This document shows, piece after piece, positions 44,072 through 53,127 of a stretch of DNA of 64,000 nt (position 1 is its first letter; each line of letters begins with the position of its first letter). The stretch is from the NCBI RefSeq assembly GCF_003105115.1, contig NZ_QETH01000001.1, forward strand, positions 1 through 64,000, in the 5' to 3' direction. The translations under genes and the position numbers were made by a program. The notes below the pieces were generated by a model. The model was not told the DNA's origin, did no database searches, and saw nothing but the letters and a program-made list of their open reading frames with translations. The DNA is from Flavobacterium sp. HTF. Lineage in GTDB: Bacteria; Bacteroidota; Bacteroidia; Flavobacteriales; Flavobacteriaceae.

Positions 44072-45055
44072 ATGAAAAAATTATTATTATCCTTAGTACT
44101 CATGGCTGTAACAACAAGTTACAGCCAAGAGTTAAACCTACCAGTGTTTACTCAGTATCTAGCTGATAACCCTTTTATACTTTCACCTGCGTATGCCGGT
44201 ATTGGTGACAACCTTAGAATTAGGGCCAATGGACTTACACAATGGGTTGGAATCAAAGATGCACCGGACAACCAGTCTTTGTATGCAGATTTCAGAATTC
44301 TGGATCGTTCCGGAGTTGGAGTTTCGTTGTATAATGATAAAAATGGATACACAAGACAGACGGGTGCCAAAGTTTCCTTTGCGCATCACCTGATCTTAGA
44401 TTATTATTCAAAGCAATATTTGTCTTTTGGTCTTTCGTATAATTTCAACAGTTTCCGTATTGATGTAAATGATTTCGATTATACTAATCCAAACGGAGGA
44501 GCACCAGTTTTTGACCCTTCAATTACAGACAATCGTTATACTTCAAATAACAACTTTGATGTGAGTGCTTTATATCGTAATAAAGACTTCTACATCAGTT
44601 TTAATGCGAATAACGTTTTAAAGAAAAATACAAATAAGTACAGAGGTATAGAACCGGATTTACTTTCCAACTATCAGGTATATACAGGTTATACGTTCAG
44701 AGATGGCGAAAACAGACGTATCGAATACGAACCATCTGTATTTTATCAGTATTTTGCAAGTGATAAACGTTCTACTACCGATTTTAACTTTAAGTACAGA
44801 CGTTACAACCGTTACGAAGATTATTACTGGATTGGAGTTTCATATCGTTTCCTTAACGACCAGTTTCCAAAACCATTATCAGTTGGGCCAATGGCAGGTT
44901 TCATGAAATCTAAATTTTATTTTGCTTATTCATACCAGGTTATGTTCAACGACCTTGGTAACTATAATACAGGAACTCACGTTGTAACCATCGGATTTGA
45001 TTTCTTTGGATCAATCAGTAACTGTCCTTGTACACAAAGTCCGGTTCACGATTAG
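44072..45055 (+). CDS. sprF: PorP/SprF-family T9SS membrane protein SprF
   Basis: 327 residues from the ATG at 44072, chosen because it gives a signal peptide (MKKLLLSLVLMAVTTSYSQE); the frame is open back into sprB and an ATG at 44048 is less suitable. The mature protein is a PorP/SprF-family outer-membrane barrel (LADNPFILSPAYAGIGDNLRIRANGLTQWVG, repeated aromatic beta strands, end with NTGTHVVTIGFDFF). In F. johnsoniae, sprF mutants make SprB but do not place it on the surface. It is the last of seven genes, 43 nt after sprB. Confidence 0.92.
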   Translation: MKKLLLSLVLMAVTTSYSQELNLPVFTQYLADNPFILSPAYAGIGDNLRIRANGLTQWVGIKDAPDNQSLYADFRILDRSGVGVSLYNDKNGYTRQTGAKVSFAHHLILDYYSKQYLSFGLSYNFNSFRIDVNDFDYTNPNGGAPVFDPSITDNRYTSNNNFDVSALYRNKDFYISFNANNVLKKNTNKYRGIEPDLLSNYQVYTGYTFRDGENRRIEYEPSVFYQYFASDKRSTTDFNFKYRRYNRYEDYYWIGVSYRFLNDQFPKPLSVGPMAGFMKSKFYFAYSYQVMFNDLGNYNTGTHVVTIGFDFFGSISNCPCTQSPVHD

Positions 45056-45173
45056 GCAACCAATTTTCTGTTTTTTAAAAGTAAATTTGTTTTTTTTCAT
45101 AATTTACAACGTTTTCGTTGTTAGAGATAGGTTATTTTTGTTTTTTTCAAATTTAATACTACTTTAAAAGTTC

Positions 45174-45181
45174 TATATTTG
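45174..45181 (+). promoter_or_regulatory. TAnnTTTG element for pgk
   Basis: TATATTTG ends 32 nt before the pgk ATG; an upstream TTG at the usual distance is not obvious. A second TATTTTTG lies at 45133-45140. Confidence 0.45.
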
Positions 45182-45213
45182 TTATTCTTTCAAAAAAATT
45201 AAATAACTATCAA

Positions 45214-46401
45214 ATGAAAACTTTAAACGATTTCGACTTTAAAAATAAAAAAGCAATTATCCGTGTTGATTTCAATGTGCCACTGGATGAAAATTTTAAT
45301 GTAACAGATGCAACACGTATCGAAGCTGCCAAACCAACCATTGATGCTATCCTGGCACAAGGTGGAAGTGTAATTTTGATGTCGCATTTAGGAAGACCAA
45401 AAGGAACTGAAGAAAAATATTCATTAAAGCATATTCTAAAAACTGCTTCTGACATATTAGGAGTTCAGGTAAAATTTGCTGAAAACTGTGTTGGAGAAGT
45501 TGCACAAAATGCTGCAAAAGATCTTAAGCCAGGAGAAGTATTGTTATTAGAGAATTTACGTTTTCATAACGAAGAAGAAGCCGGAGATGTTAATTTTGCA
45601 AAAGAATTAGCTTCACTGGGAGATATCTATGTAAATGATGCTTTCGGTACAGCTCACAGAGCACACGCTTCTACAACTATCATTGCTCAGTTTTTTCCAA
45701 ACGACAAATGTTTCGGAACATTACTGGCAAAAGAAATAGAAAGCTTAAACAAAGTTCTTAAAAACAGTGAAAAACCAGTTACAGCAGTTTTAGGCGGATC
45801 TAAAGTATCTTCTAAAATCACTGTAATCGAAAATATTTTGGACAAAGTTGACCACATGATTATTGGTGGAGGTATGACTTTTACATTCATTAAAGCTCAG
45901 GGAGGAAAAATCGGTGAGTCTATTTGTGAAGATGATAAACAAGAACTGGCTCTTGAAATTTTGAGATTAGCTAAAGAAAAAGGCGTGCAGGTTCATATTC
46001 CTGTTGATGTTATCGCTGCCGATGATTTCTCAAATACAGCAAATACAAAAGTTGTTGATGTAAGAGAAATTCCTGACGGATGGCAAGGTCTTGACGCAGG
46101 TCCTAAATCTTTGGAAAATTTCAAAAAAGTAATTTTAGAGTCAAAAACAATTCTTTGGAATGGTCCATTAGGAGTTTTTGAGATGGAAACATTCTCTAAA
46201 GGAACAATCGCTTTAGGAGATTATATTGCAGAATCTACTCAAAATGGTGCGTTTTCTTTAGTTGGTGGCGGAGATTCAGTTGCTGCTGTAAAACAGTTTG
46301 GATTTGAAGACAAAATGAGCTACGTTTCCACTGGGGGCGGGGCAATGCTTGAAATGTTAGAAGGTAAAATCTTACCTGGAATAGCTGCGATTTTAGACTA
46401 A
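45214..46401 (+). CDS. pgk: Phosphoglycerate kinase
   Basis: 395 residues, full length. Catalyses 1,3-bisphosphoglycerate + ADP to 3-phosphoglycerate + ATP in glycolysis. N-terminal [27 protein letters not shown] and SHLGRPKG bind phosphoglycerate; [16 protein letters not shown] and [16 protein letters not shown] are conserved, and the C-terminal GGGDSVAA nucleotide-binding segment is intact. It follows the gliding operon but has its own promoter signal and belongs to central metabolism. Confidence 0.97.
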   Translation: MKTLNDFDFKNKKAIIRVDFNVPLDENFNVTDATRIEAAKPTIDAILAQGGSVILMSHLGRPKGTEEKYSLKHILKTASDILGVQVKFAENCVGEVAQNAAKDLKPGEVLLLENLRFHNEEEAGDVNFAKELASLGDIYVNDAFGTAHRAHASTTIIAQFFPNDKCFGTLLAKEIESLNKVLKNSEKPVTAVLGGSKVSSKITVIENILDKVDHMIIGGGMTFTFIKAQGGKIGESICEDDKQELALEILRLAKEKGVQVHIPVDVIAADDFSNTANTKVVDVREIPDGWQGLDAGPKSLENFKKVILESKTILWNGPLGVFEMETFSKGTIALGDYIAESTQNGAFSLVGGGDSVAAVKQFGFEDKMSYVSTGGGAMLEMLEGKILPGIAAILD

Positions 46402-46423
46402 AAAATCACAATTAACATTTTTT

Positions 46424-46457
46424 TTGATATTTTTCTTCAATAAAGGCCTTAAGTTTG
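46424..46457 (+). promoter_or_regulatory. Promoter of the transglycosylase gene
   Basis: TTG at 46424-46426, 23-nt spacer, TAAGTTTG at 46450-46457, 55 nt before the ATG at 46513. The spacer is at the long end. Confidence 0.45.
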
Positions 46458-46512
46458 CAAAAATACAAGTCCTTGTAATTGTTTGTTTTATAGGATTTTA
46501 AAAAAATGTTAT

Positions 46513-48342
46513 ATGATTATAAGAAAAGTTTCTTTAGCGGTTTCGGTTTTATTTTCAATAGCCGGTTTTGCGCAGGATGTTGCCAAAACAGACTTTCAAA
46601 TTAAACCAGATGTAAAGATCTCGTACTTAGATTCAGTTAAAAGTTCTTTTAAGAAAGATGAACTGGCTACCAAAGTAGACAGTCTTTGGATGAAAGAATT
46701 AGTAAGTCTGGATATTTACGATGATTTAACGAAAGACATTCAAACCATCAATTCGGATGTTTCTGTTGATGAAGAATTGCCAACTGAGTTGTTGAAACAG
46801 CGACTTCAGGTTATGAATGAGAAATCGCCTTTTGAAATTGAATATAATCAAGGCCTTGAAAACATAATAAAGTCGTTTCTCAAGAATCGTAAAAAATCGT
46901 TTTCACGATTAATGTCTTTATCAGAATATTACTTTCCAATTTTTGAGGATGCTTTTGCCAAGCAAAATGTTCCTTTAGAAATTAAATATTTAGCCGTTGT
47001 AGAATCTGCTTTAAATCCTAAAGCAGTTTCTAAAATGGGCGCCACGGGTCTTTGGCAGTTTATGTACGGTACCGGAAAACAGTACGATCTTAAAATTGAT
47101 TCTTACATAGACGAAAGAAGCGATCCGATGAAAGCTACTGCAGCCTGCTCAGAATACATGACAAAAATGTTCAATATTTTTGGAGACTGGGAGCTTGTTT
47201 TAGCATCTTATAATTCAGGACCGGGAAATGTTACCAAAGCAATCCGTCGTTCCGGAGGAAAAACCAAATACTGGGACATTCGTAACCACCTTCCAAAAGA
47301 AACACAAGGTTATGTTCCTGCTTTCCTGGCTACAATGTATCTTTTTGAATTTCACAAAGAACACGGAATAAACCCGGAAAGAGCTGTTGTCAAAAATTTT
47401 GAAACAGACACCGTTCAGATCAAATCTCAAATGAGTTTCAAACAAATTGCAGATTTACTGGATATGCCACAAGCACAAATTCAGCTTTTAAACCCATCTT
47501 ATAAATTAAATGTAGTTCCATTTTATCAAAACGAAGCGCATTATCTGCGTCTGCCAAAAGATAAAATTGCCACATTTGTTTCTAATGAAGACCAAATTTA
47601 CGCTTACGTAAAACACCAGTCTCAATTTAAATCACTTCCGGCAAGACTGGCTTTAAAAGTTACTCCACGCGCAAAGAATACTCTTGAAAAAAGTACTCAG
47701 GACATTCAGTTCTATAAAGTTCGCAAAGGAGATAACTTAGGATCAATTGCTGATAAATATGACTGTTCGATTTTAGATTTAAAGAAATGGAACAATCTTA
47801 AAAGCAATTCACTTGCTCTTGGTAAAACAATAAAAATCAAATCAGCTGATTCTGTTGTTAAAACAAAAGAAATAAAAACTCCTGAAATTGATAAAAAGGC
47901 AGTTGAAGAAGCAGTTGCTTCTACAGACAATAAAGACAAATCTGGTGCTAAACCTTTAGAATATGTTGTCGTTTCAGGCGATAATCTGGGAAGCATCGCT
48001 AAAAAATTCGGTACGACTATTGCTGAATTAAAAGAGCTAAATGATCTGACTTCAAATAATCTTGGTTTAGGAAAAACTTTGGTAATTTCTAAAAATGCAG
48101 CAGAAATTGAAGTAGTACCGGCAGAAAATACTGTAGCAGTTGCTTCAAACTCTATTGATACTTTCAAGAAAAAAGCAACCACTGCTAAAAATATCGGTGA
48201 AGATTATTACGTTAAAAAAGGAGATTCTTTATACAGCATTTCTAAAAAATATCCTGGAGTAACTATTTCAGATATTAAAAAATGGAACGGTATCAAAGAA
48301 GATGATTTAAAACCCGGAATGAAACTTAAAATAAACGGATAA
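46513..48342 (+). CDS. MltD-like lytic transglycosylase with three LysM domains
   Basis: 609 residues; the ATG at 46513 is preferred over one at 46483 because it begins a clean signal peptide (MIIRKVSLAVSVLFSIAGFAQ). The SLT/GEWL catalytic domain holds the general-acid Glu164 in YLAVVESALNPKAVSKMGATGLWQF, with YNSGPGNV and YVPAFLATMYL further on. Three LysM domains follow at about 400-447, 485-528 and 566-608 (FYKVRKGDNLGSIADKY, YVVVSGDNLGSIAKKF, YYVKKGDSLYSISKKY). It cleaves glycan strands of peptidoglycan to 1,6-anhydro products in the periplasm; LysM domains hold it to the wall. Confidence 0.9.
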   Translation: MIIRKVSLAVSVLFSIAGFAQDVAKTDFQIKPDVKISYLDSVKSSFKKDELATKVDSLWMKELVSLDIYDDLTKDIQTINSDVSVDEELPTELLKQRLQVMNEKSPFEIEYNQGLENIIKSFLKNRKKSFSRLMSLSEYYFPIFEDAFAKQNVPLEIKYLAVVESALNPKAVSKMGATGLWQFMYGTGKQYDLKIDSYIDERSDPMKATAACSEYMTKMFNIFGDWELVLASYNSGPGNVTKAIRRSGGKTKYWDIRNHLPKETQGYVPAFLATMYLFEFHKEHGINPERAVVKNFETDTVQIKSQMSFKQIADLLDMPQAQIQLLNPSYKLNVVPFYQNEAHYLRLPKDKIATFVSNEDQIYAYVKHQSQFKSLPARLALKVTPRAKNTLEKSTQDIQFYKVRKGDNLGSIADKYDCSILDLKKWNNLKSNSLALGKTIKIKSADSVVKTKEIKTPEIDKKAVEEAVASTDNKDKSGAKPLEYVVVSGDNLGSIAKKFGTTIAELKELNDLTSNNLGLGKTLVISKNAAEIEVVPAENTVAVASNSIDTFKKKATTAKNIGEDYYVKKGDSLYSISKKYPGVTISDIKKWNGIKEDDLKPGMKLKING

Positions 48343-48356
48343 TAAAAAATCTTAAC

Positions 48357-48364
48357 TAAATTTG
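48357..48364 (+). promoter_or_regulatory. TAnnTTTG element before the DUF4837 gene
   Basis: TAAATTTG, 24 nt before the ATG at 48389 and 14 nt after the previous stop; no TTG at the usual distance. Confidence 0.35.
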
Positions 48365-48388
48365 GGTTTTATTTCATAAATTAAAAAA

Positions 48389-49360
48389 ATGAATAAAACC
48401 CATTTTTTATTGCTTTTACTTTCGTGCCTGTTTGTTTCTTGTTTTAAAAACGAAAAACAGCCTGAGCCTGTTTCCGGAAAAACAAATACCATTTCTATTA
48501 TCATTGACGATCAGTTGTGGTATGGGGAAGTAGGTGACAGCATCAGAAATAAATTTGCCTCTCCGGTTCTGGGTCTTACACAGGAAGAACCATTATTTAC
48601 CATAAACCAGTACCCGGCCAAACTTCTTGAAGGTTTTGTTACCGACAGCCGAAGTATTATTGTAGTTAAAAAAGCCGCTGCGGATAAGTTTGAAATCAAA
48701 CACAACTCGAAATCCCTTCCACACAATACATTTCGTATTTACGGGAAATCCGTTGAGGATATTATCTGTAGTATAGAATTGAATTCTGCCCAGATTATTA
48801 AAGTAATCCGTGATGCTGAAATCCAGAAAATCCAACAAGACAACAGCAAATCACTTATCAAACCTGCTGTAATAAAAAACAAATTCCATATCGATTTGAA
48901 AATTCCAAGTGGATATGAATACATGCTGCACAAAAAAAACTTCATTTGGCTTAAGAAAGAAATCATAAGCGGGAACACGAGTTTACTTATTTATCAGATT
49001 CCATTGCAAAAATTAAAACAAGGTCCCGATGTCGTAGAAAATATCGTAAAAATGAGAGATTCTGTTGGACGATACATCAAAGGACGTGAACCTAACACCC
49101 AAATGATAACCGGAGAAGCCTATGCTCCTTATTTTTCGGTTACAGAATTAGACGGAAAGAAAACTTTTGAAACCAAAGGAACCTGGGAATTAAGAAATGA
49201 TTTCATGACAGGACCTTTCATCAATTATGCTATTATTGATAAGGCTTACAACAGGATCCTGGTCATCGAAGGATTTTGTTACTCACCATCAAATCAGGCA
49301 AGGGATTTAATGTTAGAACTCGAAGCGATCATTAAATCGGTTAAGGTGGATAAAAGATAG
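48389..49360 (+). CDS. DUF4837 family lipoprotein
   Basis: 323 residues with a lipobox ending in Cys (LFVSC, residues 15-19). The body matches the Bacteroidota DUF4837 pattern: IIIDDQLWYGEVGDSIRNKFASPVLGLTQEEPLFTINQ near the N-terminus and GPDVVENIVKMRDSVGRYIKGREPNTQM with GTWELRNDFMTGPFINYAI later. Probably attached to a membrane; function not established. It sits between the transglycosylase and another lipoprotein, suggesting an envelope role by context only. Confidence 0.82.
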   Translation: MNKTHFLLLLLSCLFVSCFKNEKQPEPVSGKTNTISIIIDDQLWYGEVGDSIRNKFASPVLGLTQEEPLFTINQYPAKLLEGFVTDSRSIIVVKKAAADKFEIKHNSKSLPHNTFRIYGKSVEDIICSIELNSAQIIKVIRDAEIQKIQQDNSKSLIKPAVIKNKFHIDLKIPSGYEYMLHKKNFIWLKKEIISGNTSLLIYQIPLQKLKQGPDVVENIVKMRDSVGRYIKGREPNTQMITGEAYAPYFSVTELDGKKTFETKGTWELRNDFMTGPFINYAIIDKAYNRILVIEGFCYSPSNQARDLMLELEAIIKSVKVDKR

Positions 49361-49409
49361 TTTTATTATTTTTCGTTACTTTGTTTAATTAACTTTAAAT
49401 CAGATAATT

Positions 49410-50051
49410 ATGAAAAATTTTTGTATCACATTGGCAATGTTGGTATTTTGTCTTTCTTCTTGTAAAAGAGAACTAAAAACAGAATCAGAAAATACTAAAG
49501 TTACTGATAGTGTTAAAACCGAAGAAGCAATTGCAGAAGTACCTTTAGATTCTGCAGCACAAATGAAGGCATGGGCAGAATATGCAACACCGGGCAGTTC
49601 GCATAAAATGATGGCCGATGAAACGGGAACCTGGAACTGCGATATGACTTTTTGGATGGAACCAAAAGGAAAACCAGAGAAAGCGACTTCTGTAGCTAAT
49701 ATCAAAATGATATTGGGTGGCCGATATCAGGAAGCAAATTATAGCGGAACGATGATGGGACAGCCTTTTGAAGGAAAAAGCACACTCGCTTATAATAATG
49801 CCAGCAAGGAATACACCACTACTTTTATTGACAATATGGGAACCGGTATGATAATAGCAACTGGTAAATTTGATGAAAAAAGCAAAAGCATGGAATTAAA
49901 GGGTGACATGGTAAATCCGCTTAACGGTAAAAAAACACCTTACAGGGAAATTTACACTATTGTTGACGCTAATACCCGAAAAATGGAAATGTTTGATGTC
50001 AAAAACGGTGAAGAATTTAAAAGTATGGAAATCATTATGAAGAGAAAATAA
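49410..50051 (+). CDS. DUF1579 family lipoprotein
   Basis: 213 residues; lipobox LSSC with Cys18. After an acidic linker (about 20-50) the DUF1579 domain is clear: MADETGTWNCDMTFWMEP, ILGGRYQEANYSGTMMGQPFEGKSTLAYNNASKEYTTTFIDNMGTGMI and GEEFKSMEIIMKR. DUF1579 proteins fold as a small beta-barrel of unknown role. A terminator follows, so this may end a short transcript with the DUF4837 gene. Confidence 0.85.
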   Translation: MKNFCITLAMLVFCLSSCKRELKTESENTKVTDSVKTEEAIAEVPLDSAAQMKAWAEYATPGSSHKMMADETGTWNCDMTFWMEPKGKPEKATSVANIKMILGGRYQEANYSGTMMGQPFEGKSTLAYNNASKEYTTTFIDNMGTGMIIATGKFDEKSKSMELKGDMVNPLNGKKTPYREIYTIVDANTRKMEMFDVKNGEEFKSMEIIMKRK

Positions 50052-50073
50052 CTGATTTCACTTCTAAATCAAA

Positions 50074-50106
50074 TAAACCCGATTGCAGTTGTAATCGGGT
50101 TATTTA
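50074..50106 (+). terminator. Terminator after the DUF1579 gene
   Basis: A 9-bp stem (50076-50084 with 50093-50101), 8-nt loop and T-rich tail. Confidence 0.75.
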
Positions 50107-50218
50107 TTTATAGTTTTTATCTTTTATAAATAATTGCTTTTTTATTGCATCAAAAGAGGAATAATTTTTATGTTTGAAAAGTAAAACCTCAAAGTTGTTT
50201 TGCACAATAATAAAACAA

Positions 50219-50671
50219 ATGGAAATGGAATTAAAATGGAAAATAAAGCCTTTTGAGGCGTTAACTGTTCACGAGTTATATGATTTGCTCAAAGTAAGAA
50301 GTGAAATCTTCGTACTGGAGCAAAACTGCGTTTATCTGGACATTGACGGCAAAGATAAACTTGCATTGCACCTTATCGGCGAATATGATGGTAAAGTTGT
50401 GGCGTATGCACGGTTGTTCGATTCCGGAATTAGTTTTGATAATGCTTCAATAGGAAGGGTAGTGGTAGATGCCAATTACCGTGACAGAAAATGGGGTCAC
50501 GATTTGATGCGTGAAGCCATATCGGCAATTAAATCAAACTTTGGTAAAGATAAAATCACAATCGGTGCGCAGTTATATTTGAAGAAATTCTACGAGAGCC
50601 ACGGATTTGTTCAAACCAGTGAGATGTATCTGGAAGATGATATTGAGCACATCGAAATGCAGCGTGGTTAA
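50219..50671 (+). CDS. GNAT N-acetyltransferase, ElaA type
   Basis: 150 residues from the ATG at 50219; an upstream in-frame ATG at 50174 would add 15 unconserved residues. ElaA-type features: an early FEALTVHELYDLLKVRSEIFVLEQNCVYLDIDGKD segment, then the acetyl-CoA-binding fold with IGRVVVDANYRDRKWGHDLM and YLKKFYESHGFVQTSEMYLEDDIEHIEM. It would transfer an acetyl group from acetyl-CoA to an unknown amine. It converges with an OmpA gene 9 nt away. Confidence 0.87.
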   Translation: MEMELKWKIKPFEALTVHELYDLLKVRSEIFVLEQNCVYLDIDGKDKLALHLIGEYDGKVVAYARLFDSGISFDNASIGRVVVDANYRDRKWGHDLMREAISAIKSNFGKDKITIGAQLYLKKFYESHGFVQTSEMYLEDDIEHIEMQRG

Positions 50672-50680
50672 GAAAAAGGA

Positions 50681-51484
50681 CTAAATCTTTGTAATCACAA
50701 ACTCAACCCGTCTGTCTAAATTATCACCTCTGCCCAGTGGATATTTATTTCCGCACCCCTGAAAAGTCATTCGGTTTATAGATATTCTCTTATCCAGTAA
50801 ATAGATAAAAACGTTTTTAGCACGGTTCCAGGAAAGCCTTCTTTCTTTGGTTGCCCTGTCAATTCCGTCAGTGTATATTTCGGGAGTGCAGCAGACATGT
50901 CCGCGAATTTCGAACTGGAGAGTCTTTTTTTCCTGAAGGAGTTTGGCAATCTTATCCAATTCTTTTTTTGAACTGTGGGTTAGTTTAGAACTTCCGATAT
51001 CAAACAGGATATTTTCCAGACAGATTTTGTCGCCGATTTTTAGTTTGTTCTTAAAAGAACTGCTAATTTCCCGGCCATAACTGTTTCGTTTTACTGCGAT
51101 TAAATCAACACGCCGGTTTTGAGAACGGGTTTCCGTCAAATTTTCTACTGTATCCGGTTTTATAACAACACGGCCTTTGCCTTCCAAAATAATGATTTTA
51201 CTCTGGTTAAAACCTTTCGAAATCAAAAGCTGCTGAATTGTATTGACCCGGTTTCTGGATAACCTGAAATTGTACTGATCGTTTCCGCGGTCATCACAAT
51301 AGCCGTAAATCTGTACCGATTCTATTTTTGAAGTATCAATTGTTTTTAAAAAATTTGTAACAATCTCTGTTTGCTTTTCATTAAGATCATATTTGTCAAA
51401 ATCAAAATATACGGTTTCAATTGGCTTTTGCTGAGCGGACAAATTCAAAATAGAGAAAAGAAATATTGCCTTACAAATTTTCAT
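50681..51484 (-). CDS. Exported protein with two OmpA-like domains
   Basis: 267 residues with a signal peptide (about 1-18). Two OmpA-like peptidoglycan-binding domains follow: residues about 22-132 (VYFDFDKYDLNEKQTEIVTNFL...IYGYCDDRGNDQYNFRLSRNRVNTIQQLL...SQNRRVDL) and about 155-265 (ILFDIGSSKLTHSSKKELDKIAKLL...IRGHVCC...RLSWNRAKNVFIYLL...NLDRRVEFV). There is no beta-barrel or lipobox, so it is probably periplasmic, bridging the wall to something else. Its start is 3 nt after the S41 protease stop, so they form an operon. Confidence 0.85.
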   Translation of the reverse strand: MKICKAIFLFSILNLSAQQKPIETVYFDFDKYDLNEKQTEIVTNFLKTIDTSKIESVQIYGYCDDRGNDQYNFRLSRNRVNTIQQLLISKGFNQSKIIILEGKGRVVIKPDTVENLTETRSQNRRVDLIAVKRNSYGREISSSFKNKLKIGDKICLENILFDIGSSKLTHSSKKELDKIAKLLQEKKTLQFEIRGHVCCTPEIYTDGIDRATKERRLSWNRAKNVFIYLLDKRISINRMTFQGCGNKYPLGRGDNLDRRVEFVITKI

Positions 51485-51487
51485 TTT

Positions 51488-53125
51488 TTACATTTTTAAA
51501 ATCGTTTTATATTCAGTCTGATTATTCAAAACGTTCACGGCTTTTTTGATTTCTGAATTGTTTTTAATGTAAAATTGATACAAACCTTCCTGATATTGGT
51601 ATCTCTTAATAAGTTCCTCCTGAATCAGTCCCTTGATTTCCTTTTGGTTTTTGTCAAGTAAAGTGGTTTCGCTTTTTTCTAAGGCATTTAATAATTGTTG
51701 ATATTCCGTTGCGATCGTTTCGTCTATTTTTTCATTTTTTGCTGCAGCAAGAGTATTTCTCAGCGCTACTTCAGTTTCAGTGTCAAAACTGATTTTGTTT
51801 GTTTTCAGATATTGCTTAAATCCTGCATAATCTGCATCAGTCAAAACAGGGATTTTATCTCCTAAATTTGGATTTTTGTAATAGTAAGTTGTGGCATAGT
51901 CAAAGATACCGTCGTTTTTTAATAACGCATTGGTGATCGGACTCATTTTAGTTTCCTCCAGTTCAATATCCGGCAAAACACCACCACCATCATATACCGT
52001 TCTTCCTTTTCTGGTTTTAAAGGCATTGAAGTTTTTAGCATCTGTTCGTACGGCAACTCCGTTTTTATCTTTGTGAGCATAATCCAAAGCCTGGATACAA
52101 CGACCCGAAGGGGTATAATAACGCGAAATGGTTACTTTTAGCTGAGTTCCGTAAGTCAGGTCAACAGAACGCTGAACCAAACCTTTTCCAAAACTGCGGC
52201 TTCCTAAAATAACAGCACGATCCAGATCCTGTAAAGCACCCGAAACAATTTCAGAAGCAGAAGCACTTCTTCCGTTTACTAAAATCGCCAGAGGGATTTC
52301 CGTATCAATTGGTTCGTTTTGTGTTTTATAAGTATTGTTGTGTTTTTCAATTCGGGATTTTGTAGTTACAATCACTTCATTTTTCGCAACAAACAAGTTA
52401 CAGATATCAATGGCTTCGTTTAATAAACCTCCCGGATTTCCTCTCAAATCCAGAACAATTTGCTTAGCTCCGTCTGCTTTTAGTTTTTCCAAAGCATCTT
52501 TTACTTCGGCAGAAGCTTTTCTGCTAAAATGTGCTAAAACTATATAACCGGTTTTGTCATCTATTTTTCCATAAAACGGAACCGATTTAATATCAACCTC
52601 ATCCAAAACAAGAACCGTAGTGTAAGGTTTTCCCTGACGAAGGTATTTTATATTGATTTTAGTATTCTTGGTTCCTTTCAATAACTGAGAGGTATCCTCT
52701 TTATAATCAGCAACCAGAATATCTCCAATCTGTATAATTTCATCACCTGCTTTTAATCCCGCTTTATCGGCAGGATAATTTTTATAAGGCTCGCGTACAA
52801 TCAGGCGGTCTTTTTTTCTCGCGATCATGGCACCAATCCCGGTATATTCTCCGGTATTGTTGATTTTAAAATTTACAACATCCTGCTCGTTAAAGTAAAC
52901 GGTATAAGGATCTAAACTTCCCAGCATGCTTTTAATGGCTTTGTCCATCAAATCTCCCGGATTTGTTTCATCTACATAATTTGTGTTTACAGCTTTGAAT
53001 AAAGTCGTGAAAATTTCGATTTGTTTGGCTATTTCAAAAAAATCATCCTTGAAACTGGTTCCGACAAATAAAAATCCTGCAGCAACGGCTGGTATGACAA
53101 ACTTCTTTTTTAAATAAGGATACAT
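51488..53125 (-). CDS. S41 family C-terminal processing peptidase
   Basis: 545 residues. An N-terminal membrane/signal segment (about 8-25), a PDZ domain (about 85-175, GEYTGIGAMIARKKDRLIVREPYKNYPADKAGLKAGDEIIQIGD), and the S41 catalytic core with IVLDLRGNPGGLLNEAIDICNLF, the nucleophile Ser in NGRSASASEIVSGAL (about 285-295) and the general-base Lys in SFGKGLVQ. A C-terminal helical extension of about 150 residues follows. Such proteases trim periplasmic or envelope proteins. In Bacteroidota a gene of this type is often next to rnpA, as here. Confidence 0.92.
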   Translation of the reverse strand: MYPYLKKKFVIPAVAAGFLFVGTSFKDDFFEIAKQIEIFTTLFKAVNTNYVDETNPGDLMDKAIKSMLGSLDPYTVYFNEQDVVNFKINNTGEYTGIGAMIARKKDRLIVREPYKNYPADKAGLKAGDEIIQIGDILVADYKEDTSQLLKGTKNTKINIKYLRQGKPYTTVLVLDEVDIKSVPFYGKIDDKTGYIVLAHFSRKASAEVKDALEKLKADGAKQIVLDLRGNPGGLLNEAIDICNLFVAKNEVIVTTKSRIEKHNNTYKTQNEPIDTEIPLAILVNGRSASASEIVSGALQDLDRAVILGSRSFGKGLVQRSVDLTYGTQLKVTISRYYTPSGRCIQALDYAHKDKNGVAVRTDAKNFNAFKTRKGRTVYDGGGVLPDIELEETKMSPITNALLKNDGIFDYATTYYYKNPNLGDKIPVLTDADYAGFKQYLKTNKISFDTETEVALRNTLAAAKNEKIDETIATEYQQLLNALEKSETTLLDKNQKEIKGLIQEELIKRYQYQEGLYQFYIKNNSEIKKAVNVLNNQTEYKTILKM

Positions 53126-53127
53126 GA

